A DNA stretch of 64,000 nucleotides from Nocardia huaxiensis (GCF_013744875.1 NZ_CP059399.1:7626001-7690000), one strand, 5' to 3'; positions 8,378 through 16,860 are shown, numbered from the stretch's first letter. The notes: generated by a model from the sequence alone, not told the origin. Made by a program: numbers and translations.

Positions 8378-9865
8378 GTGAGCGAATCGACCTCGAGGAC
8401 GGCCGCCGCCGCCCCTCGACCGCGAATCCCGGCCGACACGGAGGACCTGCTGCGCGACCTCGCGCCGCAGGTCCTCGGCGTTCTGGTCCGCCGCTACGGC
8501 GATTTCGACACCGCCGAGGACGCCGTCCAGGAGGCCCTCCTCGCCGCCGCGCTCCAGTGGCCCGAGGAAGGGCAACCGGACAACCCCCGCGCCTGGCTGA
8601 TCGAAGTCGCCAAACGCCGCTACATCGACATCGTCCGCTCCGAAGCGGCGCGGCGAAATCGTGAGAGCGCCAACGCATTCCGCGAGGGCGGTCCGGGATA
8701 CAGCGCCACCGGGGTCCCGGACAGCGGCGCCCAGGCGGCCCACCACGACGGCGGAGCGATATACGGCGAAGCCGCAGCCGGACATGGCGAAGCCGGAGCC
8801 GAAACAGGGCGTGGTGCGGCGGCGGACAGCGGCCGGGTAGGAGGCGGCGCCAGCAGCACGTCGAGGGCCGATTACGGCTCGAGCGTCAGCGGATACGGCG
8901 TACCCGGGGGCGGCGCGGATGATCGGGATGACACCCTCACGCTCTTCTTTCTCTGCTGCCATCCGGCGCTGTCGTCGGCGAGTGCCATTGCGCTGACCCT
9001 GCGCGCGGTCGGCGGGCTCACCACCGAGGAGATCGCGCGCGCGTTCCTTCTACCGGAATCGACTATGGCGCAGCGTATTACGCGCGCGAAGAAGCGCCTT
9101 GCCGCTGTCGACCGGCCGTTCGCCACTCCGGGAGAGGCAGCGGAGCACGGCTATGTGGGTGAATGGCGGGAGCGCGTCGCGGCGGTATTACATGTGCTGT
9201 ACCTGATTTTCACCGAAGGCCACACCACCTCGGGTGCTCGGTTGCGCCGGGCAGATCTGTCGGCGGAGGCAATCCGGCTGGCCCGCGCGCTGCACGGCCT
9301 ACTGCCCGATGAGCCGGAAGTCACCGCACTGCTGGCACTGTTGCTGCTCAACGACTCTCGCCGGGCCGCGCGCATCGGATCGCGCGGTGAATTGATCCCG
9401 CTGGCCGAACAGGACCGGCGGCTGTGGGACCACGTGGCCATCACCGAGGGGGTGCGGCTCGTCACCACGACACTGTCCAGCGGGCTCAGTGGGCCGTATC
9501 AGATTCAGGCCGCGATTGCCGCGTTGCATGCGCAGGCGCTGCGGCCCGAGGACACGCAGTGGGATCGAATCCTGCAGTTGTACACCAGACTCGAAACGCT
9601 GCAACCCAATCCGATAGTCACGCTGAACCGTGCGGTGGCCGTTGCCATGGTCGACGGTCCGCGTGCGGGGTTGAAGGTCACCGAGCAGCTCGACAAAACC
9701 CTCACGGGCACACATCGACTCGATGCCGTGCGCGGTCACCTACACGAGATGGCAGGCGACACAGCGGAGGCCGTCACCGCCTACACCGCTGCGGCGCGGC
9801 GCACCACCAGCGTCCCCGAGCGCGACTACCTCATGCTTCGCGCTGCTCGTCTGCGCCGGGGATGA
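8378..9865 (+). CDS. ECF42-type RNA polymerase sigma factor with C-terminal TPR-like extension
   Basis: 495 residues from GTG 8378. Region sigma2 spans about 20-95 (FDTAEDAVQEALLAA, RAWLIEVAKRRYID), sigma4 about 195-250 (LTTEEIARAFLLPESTMAQRITRAKKRL), and the long C-terminal domain shows the DUF6596/TPR pattern (HTTSGARLRRADLSAEAIRLAR, NPIVTLNRAVAVAM). This build defines ECF42; regulation is thought to act through the C-terminal extension, not a classical anti-sigma factor. Between sigma2 and sigma4 (about 102-180) sits a Gly/Ala/Ser-rich low-complexity insert that is unusually long. It is probably transcribed with the DGPF gene ten bases upstream. Confidence 0.93.
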   Translation: MSESTSRTAAAAPRPRIPADTEDLLRDLAPQVLGVLVRRYGDFDTAEDAVQEALLAAALQWPEEGQPDNPRAWLIEVAKRRYIDIVRSEAARRNRESANAFREGGPGYSATGVPDSGAQAAHHDGGAIYGEAAAGHGEAGAETGRGAAADSGRVGGGASSTSRADYGSSVSGYGVPGGGADDRDDTLTLFFLCCHPALSSASAIALTLRAVGGLTTEEIARAFLLPESTMAQRITRAKKRLAAVDRPFATPGEAAEHGYVGEWRERVAAVLHVLYLIFTEGHTTSGARLRRADLSAEAIRLARALHGLLPDEPEVTALLALLLLNDSRRAARIGSRGELIPLAEQDRRLWDHVAITEGVRLVTTTLSSGLSGPYQIQAAIAALHAQALRPEDTQWDRILQLYTRLETLQPNPIVTLNRAVAVAMVDGPRAGLKVTEQLDKTLTGTHRLDAVRGHLHEMAGDTAEAVTAYTAAARRTTSVPERDYLMLRAARLRRG

Positions 9866-9895
9866 GTTCGACGCGGCACGGCCTACCGGAACAGC

Positions 9896-10822
9896 TCACG
9901 CTGCGGCGCGAAAAGCGCTGGGGCTCAGCCCTTTGTGCCGTTTGAAGGCGGCGCTGAACCCGAACGGGTCGGCATAGCCCACAGATCTGGCTATCTGCGC
10001 GACGGTGAAGTCGGTGCCGCTCAACAGTTCCTGGGCCTCGTCCATGCGGAACTCGGTGAGGTAGGTGAGCGGCGGCTGGCCCATCAGCGCGGCGAAGCGC
10101 TTGGCGAACAGGGCGCGGGAGACGCCCGCCTGCGCGGCCAGCGAGGCGACCGTCCATCCGGCGGACGGCTGATTGTGGATGGCTTCGAGGGCCGGGGCCA
10201 CCACCGGATCCCCGAGACCGCGGAACCAGCTCGGGGCATCGGCGCCCGCACGGTCGAACCAGGTGCGCAGGGTGCAGACCAGTGCCCAGTCCAGCAGCCG
10301 GTCCATCAGCGCCTGGGATCCGGCGATCTGAGCGGCCGCCTCGTTCGCGACCGACTCCATCCAGGCGCACTGATCCGGATCCTCGGTGATGACCATGGCG
10401 GGCGGGAGCACGCGCAGCAGTCGTTCGTGCCGGTTGCCGGTGGCCTGATACGCACCGACGATGAGCGCGGTCGCGCCGTCCGAGTCATTGCCCCAGCTGA
10501 TTCCGCCGAGCGATTCCGCCTCGCACTCGGCATCGGTTGTGAAGCAGGCGATTTCGAACTCTTCGTGCGGGCCGTGCAGGGAATCGGCCTCATCGGCCAG
10601 GTGGAAGGGTTCGGGGCCGCGCACGATGACGGTGTCGCCGCGATTCACCCGAATATTGTTGTGCCCCGGCAGGATCAGCGTGCCGCCGCCGTGCAGGACG
10701 GTGATCATGGTCAAGGGTGCGCGGTCGGCGAAGCGGATGGTCCACGGGGCCGCGAGAACGGCGTGACTGACCACCGACCCTTCGGCGCGGATACCGCTCA
10801 GGAGCGAACTCAGTGGATCCAT
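9896..10822 (-). CDS. AraC-family transcriptional regulator with cupin sensor domain
   Basis: 308 residues from ATG 10822. The N-terminal half looks like the cupin_6 ligand domain (MDPLSSLLSGIRAEG, GGGTLILPGHNN), and the C-terminal 100 residues carry the paired AraC helix-turn-helix (WTVASLAAQAGVSRALFAKRF and VAQIARSVGYADPFGFSAAFKRHKG). It is divergent from a flavodoxin-fold quinone reductase gene 118 bases away, the usual setting for a local regulator of that enzyme. The inducer is unknown. It converges on the sigma factor gene with a 30-base gap. Confidence 0.93.
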   Translation of the reverse strand: MDPLSSLLSGIRAEGSVVSHAVLAAPWTIRFADRAPLTMITVLHGGGTLILPGHNNIRVNRGDTVIVRGPEPFHLADEADSLHGPHEEFEIACFTTDAECEAESLGGISWGNDSDGATALIVGAYQATGNRHERLLRVLPPAMVITEDPDQCAWMESVANEAAAQIAGSQALMDRLLDWALVCTLRTWFDRAGADAPSWFRGLGDPVVAPALEAIHNQPSAGWTVASLAAQAGVSRALFAKRFAALMGQPPLTYLTEFRMDEAQELLSGTDFTVAQIARSVGYADPFGFSAAFKRHKGLSPSAFRAAA

Positions 10823-10846
10823 GCGAACCACTGTAGACGAACTCCT

Positions 10847-10873
10847 ATCCATCGAAGCTTTTCTCCCATGGAT
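10847..10873. promoter_or_regulatory. candidate operator in the AraC / quinone reductase divergent gap
   Basis: Inverted repeat ATCCAT (10847-10852) and ATGGAT (10868-10873), centres 21 bases apart (two helical turns), about 70-95 bases before the oxidoreductase start and 25-50 before the regulator start. This suits a dimeric regulator acting on both genes, but short arms make chance possible. Confidence 0.3.
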
Positions 10874-10940
10874 CGTCCACACGATCCCGGGTCTACTGGA
10901 GCCAATCGATTCGAGCAACCCGATCATCGAGGGGAATCCC

Positions 10941-11636
10941 ATGCAGCACAACGGAACTCAGCAGAACGACAGCTCGGCCCCGGTCGCGCTGGTGGTGGTC
11001 GCCCACCACCGCGGCGATTCGCTGACCGCGCACATCGGCCGCAATACCGTGGCGCAACTGGAGGCGGCCGGCTACCGCGTCGACCTGCTCGACCTGCATG
11101 CCGAGGGCTACGACCCGCGCATGAACACCGAGGACCAGCCCGATTGGGGCAATCGCGACAAGGCGTACTCCACGGAAACGCAGGACCACATGCGCCGCAT
11201 CCTCGCCGCCGACATTGTGATCGCAGCCTTCCCGGTGTACTGGATGAGCGTTCCCGCCATCCTCAAGGGCTGGATCGACCGCGTCTGGAACTACGGATTC
11301 GCCTACGGCCGCAGCAAGCCGCGCCTGGCCGGCAAACGCATGCTGTGGCTGGGTCTGGCCGGCGCCACCGCCGACGACGCGATCGTTCCCGCCATGACCG
11401 AGGCCCTCGACGCCCAGCTCAGCGCGGGCATCGCCTACTACTGCGGCTTCGCGCACTCGAGCGTCGCCCTGCTCCCCGATGCCGAGGAGCGCCCCCAGCG
11501 CGTGGACGACGCGGGCAACCTGTCCATCGGCGACGCCATCAGCGGTGACCTGCGCGAGCAGCACTACCGCGAATTCGACCGCAAGGCAGCCGCATTCGTC
11601 GAGGAATTCCTCGCCGCCGACCGCGTCCCCGCCTAG
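10941..11636 (+). CDS. flavodoxin-fold NAD(P)H quinone oxidoreductase
   Basis: 231 residues from ATG 10941 behind GAGGGGA. Features of the NQO/KefF family are the N-terminal beta strand (ALVVVAHHRGDSL), FPVYWMSVPAILKGWIDRVW for flavin and substrate contacts, and the following aromatic region WNYGFAYGRSK. It is a cytosolic FMN or FAD enzyme that performs two-electron quinone reduction. A divergent AraC regulator probably controls it. The first ten residues are polar and may be a species-specific extension. Confidence 0.92.
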   Translation: MQHNGTQQNDSSAPVALVVVAHHRGDSLTAHIGRNTVAQLEAAGYRVDLLDLHAEGYDPRMNTEDQPDWGNRDKAYSTETQDHMRRILAADIVIAAFPVYWMSVPAILKGWIDRVWNYGFAYGRSKPRLAGKRMLWLGLAGATADDAIVPAMTEALDAQLSAGIAYYCGFAHSSVALLPDAEERPQRVDDAGNLSIGDAISGDLREQHYREFDRKAAAFVEEFLAADRVPA

Positions 11637-11648
11637 CCGGACATCGAG

Positions 11649-11697
11649 CGGGACCTGGTGGCGTGGCCTACTCGGCCGATGCCGCCATCAGGTCCCG
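11649..11697. terminator. bidirectional hairpin terminator
   Basis: CGGGACCTG at 11649-11657 pairs with CAGGTCCCG at 11689-11697, with further pairing inside (TGGCG / CGCCA). It lies between the convergent quinone reductase and purC genes. Confidence 0.75.
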
Positions 11698-11711
11698 TTG
11701 ATCTTGTGGGG

Positions 11712-12536
11712 CTATGCCCAGGACTTGCCGGTGATGAGTTCGTAGGCCTGCATGTACTTCTGGCGGGTGACCTCGACGACCTCGGCGGGGATCTCCGGGC
11801 CGGGGTACTCCTTGTTCCAGCCGGTGGAGGTGGACCAGTCGCGCACGTACTGCTTGTCGAAGGACTTCTGCGGGCGGCCGGGCTCATAGTCGTCGGCGGG
11901 CCAGAAGCGCGAGGAGTCCGAGGTCAGCACCTCGTCGCCGAGGGTGAGAACGTCTCCGTCCCAGCCGAGTTCGATCTTCGTGTCGGCAATGATGACACCG
12001 CGCGCGGCGGCGTGCTCGGCGCCGCGGGCATACACGCCCAGGGTCAGGTCGCGCAGCTGCTCGGCGACCTCCTTGCCCTCCTGGTTCACCACATCCGCGA
12101 AGCTGATGGGCTCGTCGTGGCCCTCGTCGGCCTTGGTGGTGGGGGTGAAGATGGGCTCGGGCAACTTGTCGCCGTCCCGCAGGCCGGGCGGCAGCGCGAT
12201 GCCGGAGACGGTGCCGGTGGCCTGGTACTCCTTGAGGCCGGAGCCGGTCAGGTAGCCGCGCGCGATGCACTCGACCTTGACCATCTGCAACGGCTTCACC
12301 CGCACGCCGCGGCCGGCGAACTCGGCGGGCACATCGGTGGTGGAGATGATGTGGTTCGGCACATCGGAGAAGAATTCGAACCACCAGTTCGACAGCTGGG
12401 TGAGCATCGCGCCCTTGTCCGGAATCGGGGTGGGCAGCACCACGTCGTACACCGACACGCGATCGGAGGCGACCAGGATCAGCGAATCGCCGTCCTCGTA
12501 CAGGTCGCGCACCTTACCGGCGTGGATGTGCTTCAA
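11712..12536 (-). CDS. purC: phosphoribosylaminoimidazole-succinocarboxamide synthase
   Basis: 274 residues. The SAICAR synthetase signature runs through GKVRDLY, LILVASDRVSVYDVVLPTPIPDKG, MVKVECIARGYLTGSG, IIADTKIELG and VLTSDSSRFW. It joins aspartate to CAIR using ATP in purine synthesis. The start is TTG 12536, chosen because ACAGGAGGC lies eight bases upstream and no ATG or GTG fits; the frame stays open far upstream antisense to pepN, which is not real coding. It is slightly shorter at the N-terminus than the mycobacterial enzyme. Confidence 0.95.
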   Translation of the reverse strand: MKHIHAGKVRDLYEDGDSLILVASDRVSVYDVVLPTPIPDKGAMLTQLSNWWFEFFSDVPNHIISTTDVPAEFAGRGVRVKPLQMVKVECIARGYLTGSGLKEYQATGTVSGIALPPGLRDGDKLPEPIFTPTTKADEGHDEPISFADVVNQEGKEVAEQLRDLTLGVYARGAEHAAARGVIIADTKIELGWDGDVLTLGDEVLTSDSSRFWPADDYEPGRPQKSFDKQYVRDWSTSTGWNKEYPGPEIPAEVVEVTRQKYMQAYELITGKSWA

Positions 12537-12671
12537 CTGGCTGCCTCCTGTGTCTACCCGCGACTCTCGCAGCCACCACCCTACCGAGGGCGCTCTCCGG
12601 CCCTGAACAGGGTGTGAACGTGGCATTCTGGTCACCGCACGACACAGTTCTCCCAGAGCTAAGGAGCCCTC

Positions 12672-15260
12672 TTGTCCGCACCGAATCTCACCCGCGAGCA
12701 GGCGATCCAACGCGCCGCGACGGTCCAGGTGGAGAACTACCGCGTCGAATTGGATCTGACAGGGCAGCCCACCAGTGCCGAGGCCGCGCGGAGTGAGCAC
12801 TTCCATTCGAAGTCGACGGTGACCTTCACGGCGACGCCCGGCGCGGAAACCTTCATCGACATCGTGGGCGCGGGCGTGCGGTCGGCGGTGCTCAACGGCA
12901 CGCCGATCGATGTGAGCGACTACGACGAAGCCGAGGGCCTCACCCTCACCGGACTCGCCGAGCACAACACCCTCGTCGTCGAGGCCGACTGCGAATACTC
13001 GCACACCGGCGAGGGCCTGCACCGGTTCGTCGACCCCACCGACAACAAGGTCTACCTGTACTCGCAGTTCGAAACCGCCGACGCCAAGCGGATGTTCGCC
13101 TGCTTCGACCAGCCGGACCTCAAGGCCACCTACGACATGATCGTGACCGCGCCCGAGGACTGGGAGGTCATCTCCAACGGCGCGGCGACCGGCACCCGCA
13201 AGATCGGCACCGTGGTCGAGCACACCTTCGCCACCACCCCGCGCATGAGCACCTACCTGGTGGCGCTCATCGCCGGACCGTACGCGAAATGGACCGACTC
13301 CTACTCCGATTCGCACGGGGAGATCCCGCTCGGCATCTACTGCCGCGCCTCGCTGGCCGAATTCATGGACGCCGAACGGCTTTTCACCGAAACCAAGCAG
13401 GGTTTCGAGTTCTACCACACCAATTTCGGTGTGCCGTACGCCTTCGGCAAGTACGACCAGCTGTTCGTGCCCGAATTCAATGCGGGCGCCATGGAGAACG
13501 CGGGCGCGGTCACCTTCCTCGAGGATTACGTGTTCCGCTCCAAGGTGACTCGCGCCTCCTACGAGCGCCGCTGCGAGACCGTACTGCACGAGATGGCGCA
13601 CATGTGGTTCGGCGACCTGGTCACCATGAAGTGGTGGGACGACCTGTGGCTCAACGAATCCTTCGCCACCTTCGCCTCGGTGCTGTGCCAGGTCGGCGCG
13701 ACCGAATACACCAATGCCTGGACCACTTTCGCGAACGTGGAGAAGTCCTGGGCGTACCGGCAGGACCAGCTGCCCTCCACCCACCCCATTGCCGCCGACA
13801 TCCCGGACCTGGCGGCCGTCGAGGTGAACTTCGACGGAATCACCTACGCCAAGGGCGCTTCCGTGCTCAAGCAGCTGGTGGCCTACGTCGGCCTGGAGCC
13901 GTTCCTGGCTGGCCTGCGCGACTACTTCACCGAACACGCCTACGGCAATGCCACCTTCGACGATCTGGTGGGTGCGCTGGAGAAGTCCTCCGGCCGCGAC
14001 CTGTCCGACTGGGGTGCGCAGTGGCTCAAGACCACCGGGCTGAACATCCTGCGGCCCGAATTCCAGGTGGCGGACGGCAAGTTCACCTCCTTCACCGTCG
14101 TGCAGGACGGCGCGGAGCCCGGCGCGGGTGAGCGGCGCGTGCACCGCATCGCCGTCGGCATCTACGACGATCAGGACGGAAAGCTGGTGCGCACCAAACG
14201 CATCGAGCTGGACGTGAACCCGGCCGAGCGCACCGAGGTGGCGGAGCTGGTCGGTGTCGCCGCGGGCAAGCTGGTGCTGGTCAACGACGACGACCTCACC
14301 TACTGCTCGCTGCGCCTGGACCCGGAATCCCTTGCCACCGTGGTGGATCGGATCGCCGATATCGCCGAGCCGCTCCCCCGCACACTGTGCTGGTCGGCGG
14401 CGTGGGAGATGACCCGCCAGGCCGAGATGAAGGCTCGCGACTTCGTGGCCCTGGTCCAGCGCGGCGTCGGCGCGGAGACGGAAATCGGTGTGGTGCAGCG
14501 CCTTCTGATGCAGGCGCACACCGCGCTGTCCGCCTACGCGGATCCGGCGTGGGCGGATCAGCACGGCTGGCCCGAATTCGCCGACCGGCTGCTGGAATTG
14601 GCGCGCGCCGCCGAGGCCGGTTCCGACTACCAGCTGGCCTTCGTCAACGCGCTCACCGGCGCCCGGCTCTCGGCCGCGCACACCGAGGTGCTGCGTCAGC
14701 TCCTCGACGCCGACCCGTCGACCGTGGGACTGGCGGGCCTCACCGTCGACACCGACCTGCGCTGGCGGCTCGTCCAGGCGCTGGCCGCCGCCGGTGAGAT
14801 CGACGCCGACGGCATCGAAACCCCGTTCATCGACAGCGAATTGGAGCGTGACCCCACCGCCGCCGGCCGCCGCCAGGCCGCCGCCGCCGGTGCGGCCCGC
14901 CCGCAGGCCGCCGTCAAGGACGTCGCGTGGGCGACCACCATGGGCGACGACTCGGTCCCCAACATCACCGCGCGCGCGATCGTCACCGGCTTCGCACCGG
15001 TGGGCCAGGCAGAACTGCTGTCCCCCTACGTCGAACGCTACTTCTCCGAGGTGGCGGGCGTCTGGGATCGCCGCTCCAGCGAGGTCGCGCAGACGGTCGT
15101 CGTCGGCCTCTACCCGCACTGGGCCATCACCGACGAGGCGGTCGCGGTCGCCGACAAGTTCCTCTCCGACGACCACCCGCCGGCCCTGCGCCGCCTGGTG
15201 GTGGAAGGCAAGGCGGGCATCGAACGCTCCCTGCGCGCCCGCGCCTTCGACCAGCAGTAG
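12672..15260 (+). CDS. pepN: M1-family aminopeptidase N
   Basis: 862 residues, start TTG 12672 directly behind AAGGAG. The exopeptidase motif reads GAMENAG (about 277-283), the zinc site HEMAHMWFGDL with the downstream Glu in LWLNESFATF (about 305-340), and the C-terminal ERAP-like helical domain follows. It removes N-terminal residues from peptides in the cytosol, finishing breakdown of protease products. In M. tuberculosis pepN (Rv2467) sits beside Rv2466c, matching the local order. Divergent from purC, which also uses a TTG start. Confidence 0.97.
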   Translation: MSAPNLTREQAIQRAATVQVENYRVELDLTGQPTSAEAARSEHFHSKSTVTFTATPGAETFIDIVGAGVRSAVLNGTPIDVSDYDEAEGLTLTGLAEHNTLVVEADCEYSHTGEGLHRFVDPTDNKVYLYSQFETADAKRMFACFDQPDLKATYDMIVTAPEDWEVISNGAATGTRKIGTVVEHTFATTPRMSTYLVALIAGPYAKWTDSYSDSHGEIPLGIYCRASLAEFMDAERLFTETKQGFEFYHTNFGVPYAFGKYDQLFVPEFNAGAMENAGAVTFLEDYVFRSKVTRASYERRCETVLHEMAHMWFGDLVTMKWWDDLWLNESFATFASVLCQVGATEYTNAWTTFANVEKSWAYRQDQLPSTHPIAADIPDLAAVEVNFDGITYAKGASVLKQLVAYVGLEPFLAGLRDYFTEHAYGNATFDDLVGALEKSSGRDLSDWGAQWLKTTGLNILRPEFQVADGKFTSFTVVQDGAEPGAGERRVHRIAVGIYDDQDGKLVRTKRIELDVNPAERTEVAELVGVAAGKLVLVNDDDLTYCSLRLDPESLATVVDRIADIAEPLPRTLCWSAAWEMTRQAEMKARDFVALVQRGVGAETEIGVVQRLLMQAHTALSAYADPAWADQHGWPEFADRLLELARAAEAGSDYQLAFVNALTGARLSAAHTEVLRQLLDADPSTVGLAGLTVDTDLRWRLVQALAAAGEIDADGIETPFIDSELERDPTAAGRRQAAAAGAARPQAAVKDVAWATTMGDDSVPNITARAIVTGFAPVGQAELLSPYVERYFSEVAGVWDRRSSEVAQTVVVGLYPHWAITDEAVAVADKFLSDDHPPALRRLVVEGKAGIERSLRARAFDQQ

Positions 15261-15283
15261 CCGACCGTCGTAAACCGCAGTGC

Positions 15284-15317
15284 CGCACCCTCTTCCGCTC
15301 GGCCGGAAGGGGGTGCG
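15284..15317 (+). terminator. pepN terminator hairpin
   Basis: CGCACCC-T-CTTCCG pairs with CGGAAG-G-GGGTGCG across a six-base loop CTCGGC; the only interruption is one T opposite G. It lies 23 bases after the pepN stop. Confidence 0.75.
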
Positions 15318-15390
15318 CGCATTTCCGGACCCGCCTCGAACTTGCCCGGCTCAGGTGGACCTACTGAAGCCGGAGTCACGAAGTTGCACC

Positions 15391-15421
15391 GTCATCCCGG
15401 CCAAAAGCGCGCCGGGATGAC
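15391..15421. repeat. dispersed palindrome, copy 1
   Basis: 11-bp arms GTCATCCCGGC and GCCGGGATGAC with the nine-base loop CAAAAGCGC. A second copy with the same loop lies at 52344-52368, with paired changes in the arms. Confidence 0.8.
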
Positions 15422-15511
15422 GAGCGATCACCTCGAGCCGACGACGTCGGTAACCCCTCCTCAGCGCCACCTGGCGTCCCCGGGGCGGGGTGTCGCAGCG
15501 GACCGCCGAAT

Positions 15512-15549
15512 CCACGCTGCTGTGAGCAGATCCGCTCAGGGCAGCGTGG
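15512..15549 (+). promoter_or_regulatory. compound palindrome upstream of the clpP pair (candidate operator or leader hairpin)
   Basis: Outer arms CCACGCTGC (15512-15520) and GCAGCGTGG (15541-15549) and inner arms TGAGC (15523-15527) and GCTCA (15534-15538) are symmetric about 15530. It ends 37 bases before the ATG. Position fits an operator for the XRE regulator encoded downstream of the pair, or an RNA hairpin in the leader. Confidence 0.5.
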
Positions 15550-15586
15550 GGCGAAATCCGTGGTGCGGCTGCGGCACGGTGGATGC

Positions 15587-16192
15587 ATGGCACAGGACAA
15601 CAAGACGCCGATGTTCAACTGGCGCACCCGGGAACAGCTTTTCGCGCGGCGGATTCTGGTGTTGGACGGTCCGCTGGACGACGACAACGGAACTCTGCTC
15701 ATGACGCAGATCCTGAGTCTGGCGTCCGAGGATCCGGAGACCGGCATCTCGCTGTGGATCCACTCGCCGGGCGGCTCGGTGCCGTCCATGCTCGCCATCC
15801 GCGACGTCATGCGGCTGGTGCCGTGCGAGGTGTCCACCCTGGCCCTCGGATTGGCGTGCAGCGCAGGACAATTCCTGCTGTCGGCCGGACAGAAGGGCCG
15901 CCGCTTCGCGCTCCCGCACGCCCGCGTCCTCATGCATCAGGGTTCGGCCGGAATCGGTGGCAGCGCAGGCGAAGTCGAGGTTCAGGCCGACGATCTGCGG
16001 CACACCGTGCAGACAGTGCTCGGCCTCATCGCCGAGGACACCGGCCAGCCCTACGACCAGATCTACGAGGACTCCCTGCACGACCGCTGGTTCACCGCCG
16101 CCCAGGCCCGCGACTACGGCTTCATCGACGGCATCGTGGATTCGTTCTGGCAGGTCGTCCCGCAGCGCCACAAGATGGGAATGTCGGCATGA
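15587..16192 (+). CDS. clpP: accessory ClpP-type serine protease subunit (active-site complete)
   Basis: 201 residues from ATG 15587. The ClpP fold is clear: HSPGGSVPSMLAIRD, then the catalytic Ser92 in ACSAG, His117 in LMHQG and the Asp of LHDRWF about residue 167. The N-terminus (MAQDNKTPMFNWRTRE) differs from housekeeping ClpP1 and ClpP2, and no clpX or tig is near, so this is an extra paralogue like the Streptomyces ClpP3/ClpP4 pair. It should form a mixed barrel with the next gene product and be fed by a Clp ATPase encoded elsewhere. The ribosome site is weak. Confidence 0.92.
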   Translation: MAQDNKTPMFNWRTREQLFARRILVLDGPLDDDNGTLLMTQILSLASEDPETGISLWIHSPGGSVPSMLAIRDVMRLVPCEVSTLALGLACSAGQFLLSAGQKGRRFALPHARVLMHQGSAGIGGSAGEVEVQADDLRHTVQTVLGLIAEDTGQPYDQIYEDSLHDRWFTAAQARDYGFIDGIVDSFWQVVPQRHKMGMSA

Positions 16193-16266
16193 GCGGTCAG
16201 GCGCGGAGGAGGCAGCGCAGCGTCACCACGCAGCGCCCCGATCAGGCCGGAAAGGACAGAGCATGA
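16189..16266 (+). CDS. possible 25-residue bridging peptide between the clpP genes
   Basis: A 25-codon frame starts at an ATG overlapping the first clpP stop (ATGA at 16189-16192). It ends with a TGA overlapping the second clpP ATG (ATGA at 16263-16266), so it fills the whole spacer. The peptide is strongly basic (RRRQR near residue 6). Double stop-start overlap suits translational relay from one clpP to the next, with or without a functional peptide. It could be chance; the ribosome site AAAGGACA in front of the second clpP works on its own. Confidence 0.3.
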   Translation: MSGQARRRQRSVTTQRPDQAGKDRA

Positions 16267-16856
16267 GCAGCTACACCATCCCCAATGTCATCGCCCAGAA
16301 CCCGCGCGGCGAACGCATCATGGACGTCTACTCGCATCTGCTCAGCGAGCGCATCGTCTACCTGGGCACCCCCATCGACTCCGGCGTGGCCAACGCCCTG
16401 ATCGCCCAGCTGCTGCACCTGGACGCCGACAGTCCCGGCCAGGAAATCAACCTCTACATCAACTGCGAGGGCGGCGAACTGCCCGGCATGCTCGCCGTCT
16501 ACGACACCATGCAGCACATCTCCTCCCCCGTGGCCACCACCTGCGTAGGCCAGGCCATAGCGGTGGGCGCGGTGCTCCTGGCGGGTGGCGCGAAGGGCCG
16601 CCGAGCCATGCTCCCGCACGCCCGAATAGTCCTGCACCAGCCCGCAACCCGAGGCCAGGGCACCATCCCCGATCTGCTGCTGGAAGCCGAGGAACTGGTC
16701 CGCATGCGCGCCGAAATCGAGGGCATCCTGTCCCGCCACACCGGCCAATCCCAGGAAACCCTCCGCCGCGACACCGACCGCGACCGCGTCTTCACCACCC
16801 AGGCAGCCCTCGACTACGGCCTCATCGACCAAGTCCTGGGCCCCCGCTCCGACTGA
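16263..16856 (+). CDS. clpP: accessory ClpP-like subunit lacking the catalytic serine
   Basis: 197 residues from ATG 16263 behind AAAGGACA. It aligns with ClpP throughout (NCEGGELPGMLAVYDTM, GQAIAVGAVLLAGG, LPHARIVLHQPA, RDTDRDRVFTT). In the GQAxSxGA motif the nucleophile position is Ala100 (codon GCG), while His125 and the Asp of DRDRVF are kept. It is therefore predicted to be proteolytically dead but able to join a mixed ring with the active paralogue upstream, in the manner of plastid and cyanobacterial ClpR. The two genes are clearly one operon. Confidence 0.92.
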   Translation: MSSYTIPNVIAQNPRGERIMDVYSHLLSERIVYLGTPIDSGVANALIAQLLHLDADSPGQEINLYINCEGGELPGMLAVYDTMQHISSPVATTCVGQAIAVGAVLLAGGAKGRRAMLPHARIVLHQPATRGQGTIPDLLLEAEELVRMRAEIEGILSRHTGQSQETLRRDTDRDRVFTTQAALDYGLIDQVLGPRSD

Positions 16857-16860
16857 GCAC

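Larger units (their letters stand above)
15261..15586. other. intergenic region pepN-clpP with terminator, dispersed palindrome and operator-like palindrome
   Basis: This 326-base gap holds, in order, the pepN terminator hairpin (15284-15317), a dispersed palindrome (15391-15421) and a compound palindrome just upstream of the first clpP gene (15512-15549). No coding sequence is supported. Confidence 0.7.

Noticed and set aside
11712..15176. Very long minus-strand open frame (over 1100 codons) covering purC and the antisense of pepN
   Set aside because: Only the part up to 12536 has purC features and a ribosome site. The rest is the mirror of pepN codons, a usual effect of high GC in third positions.
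15587..16856. Assignment as the housekeeping clpP1-clpP2 operon
   Set aside because: No tig or clpX neighbours, atypical N-terminus of the first protein, and a missing catalytic Ser in the second argue for an accessory pair.
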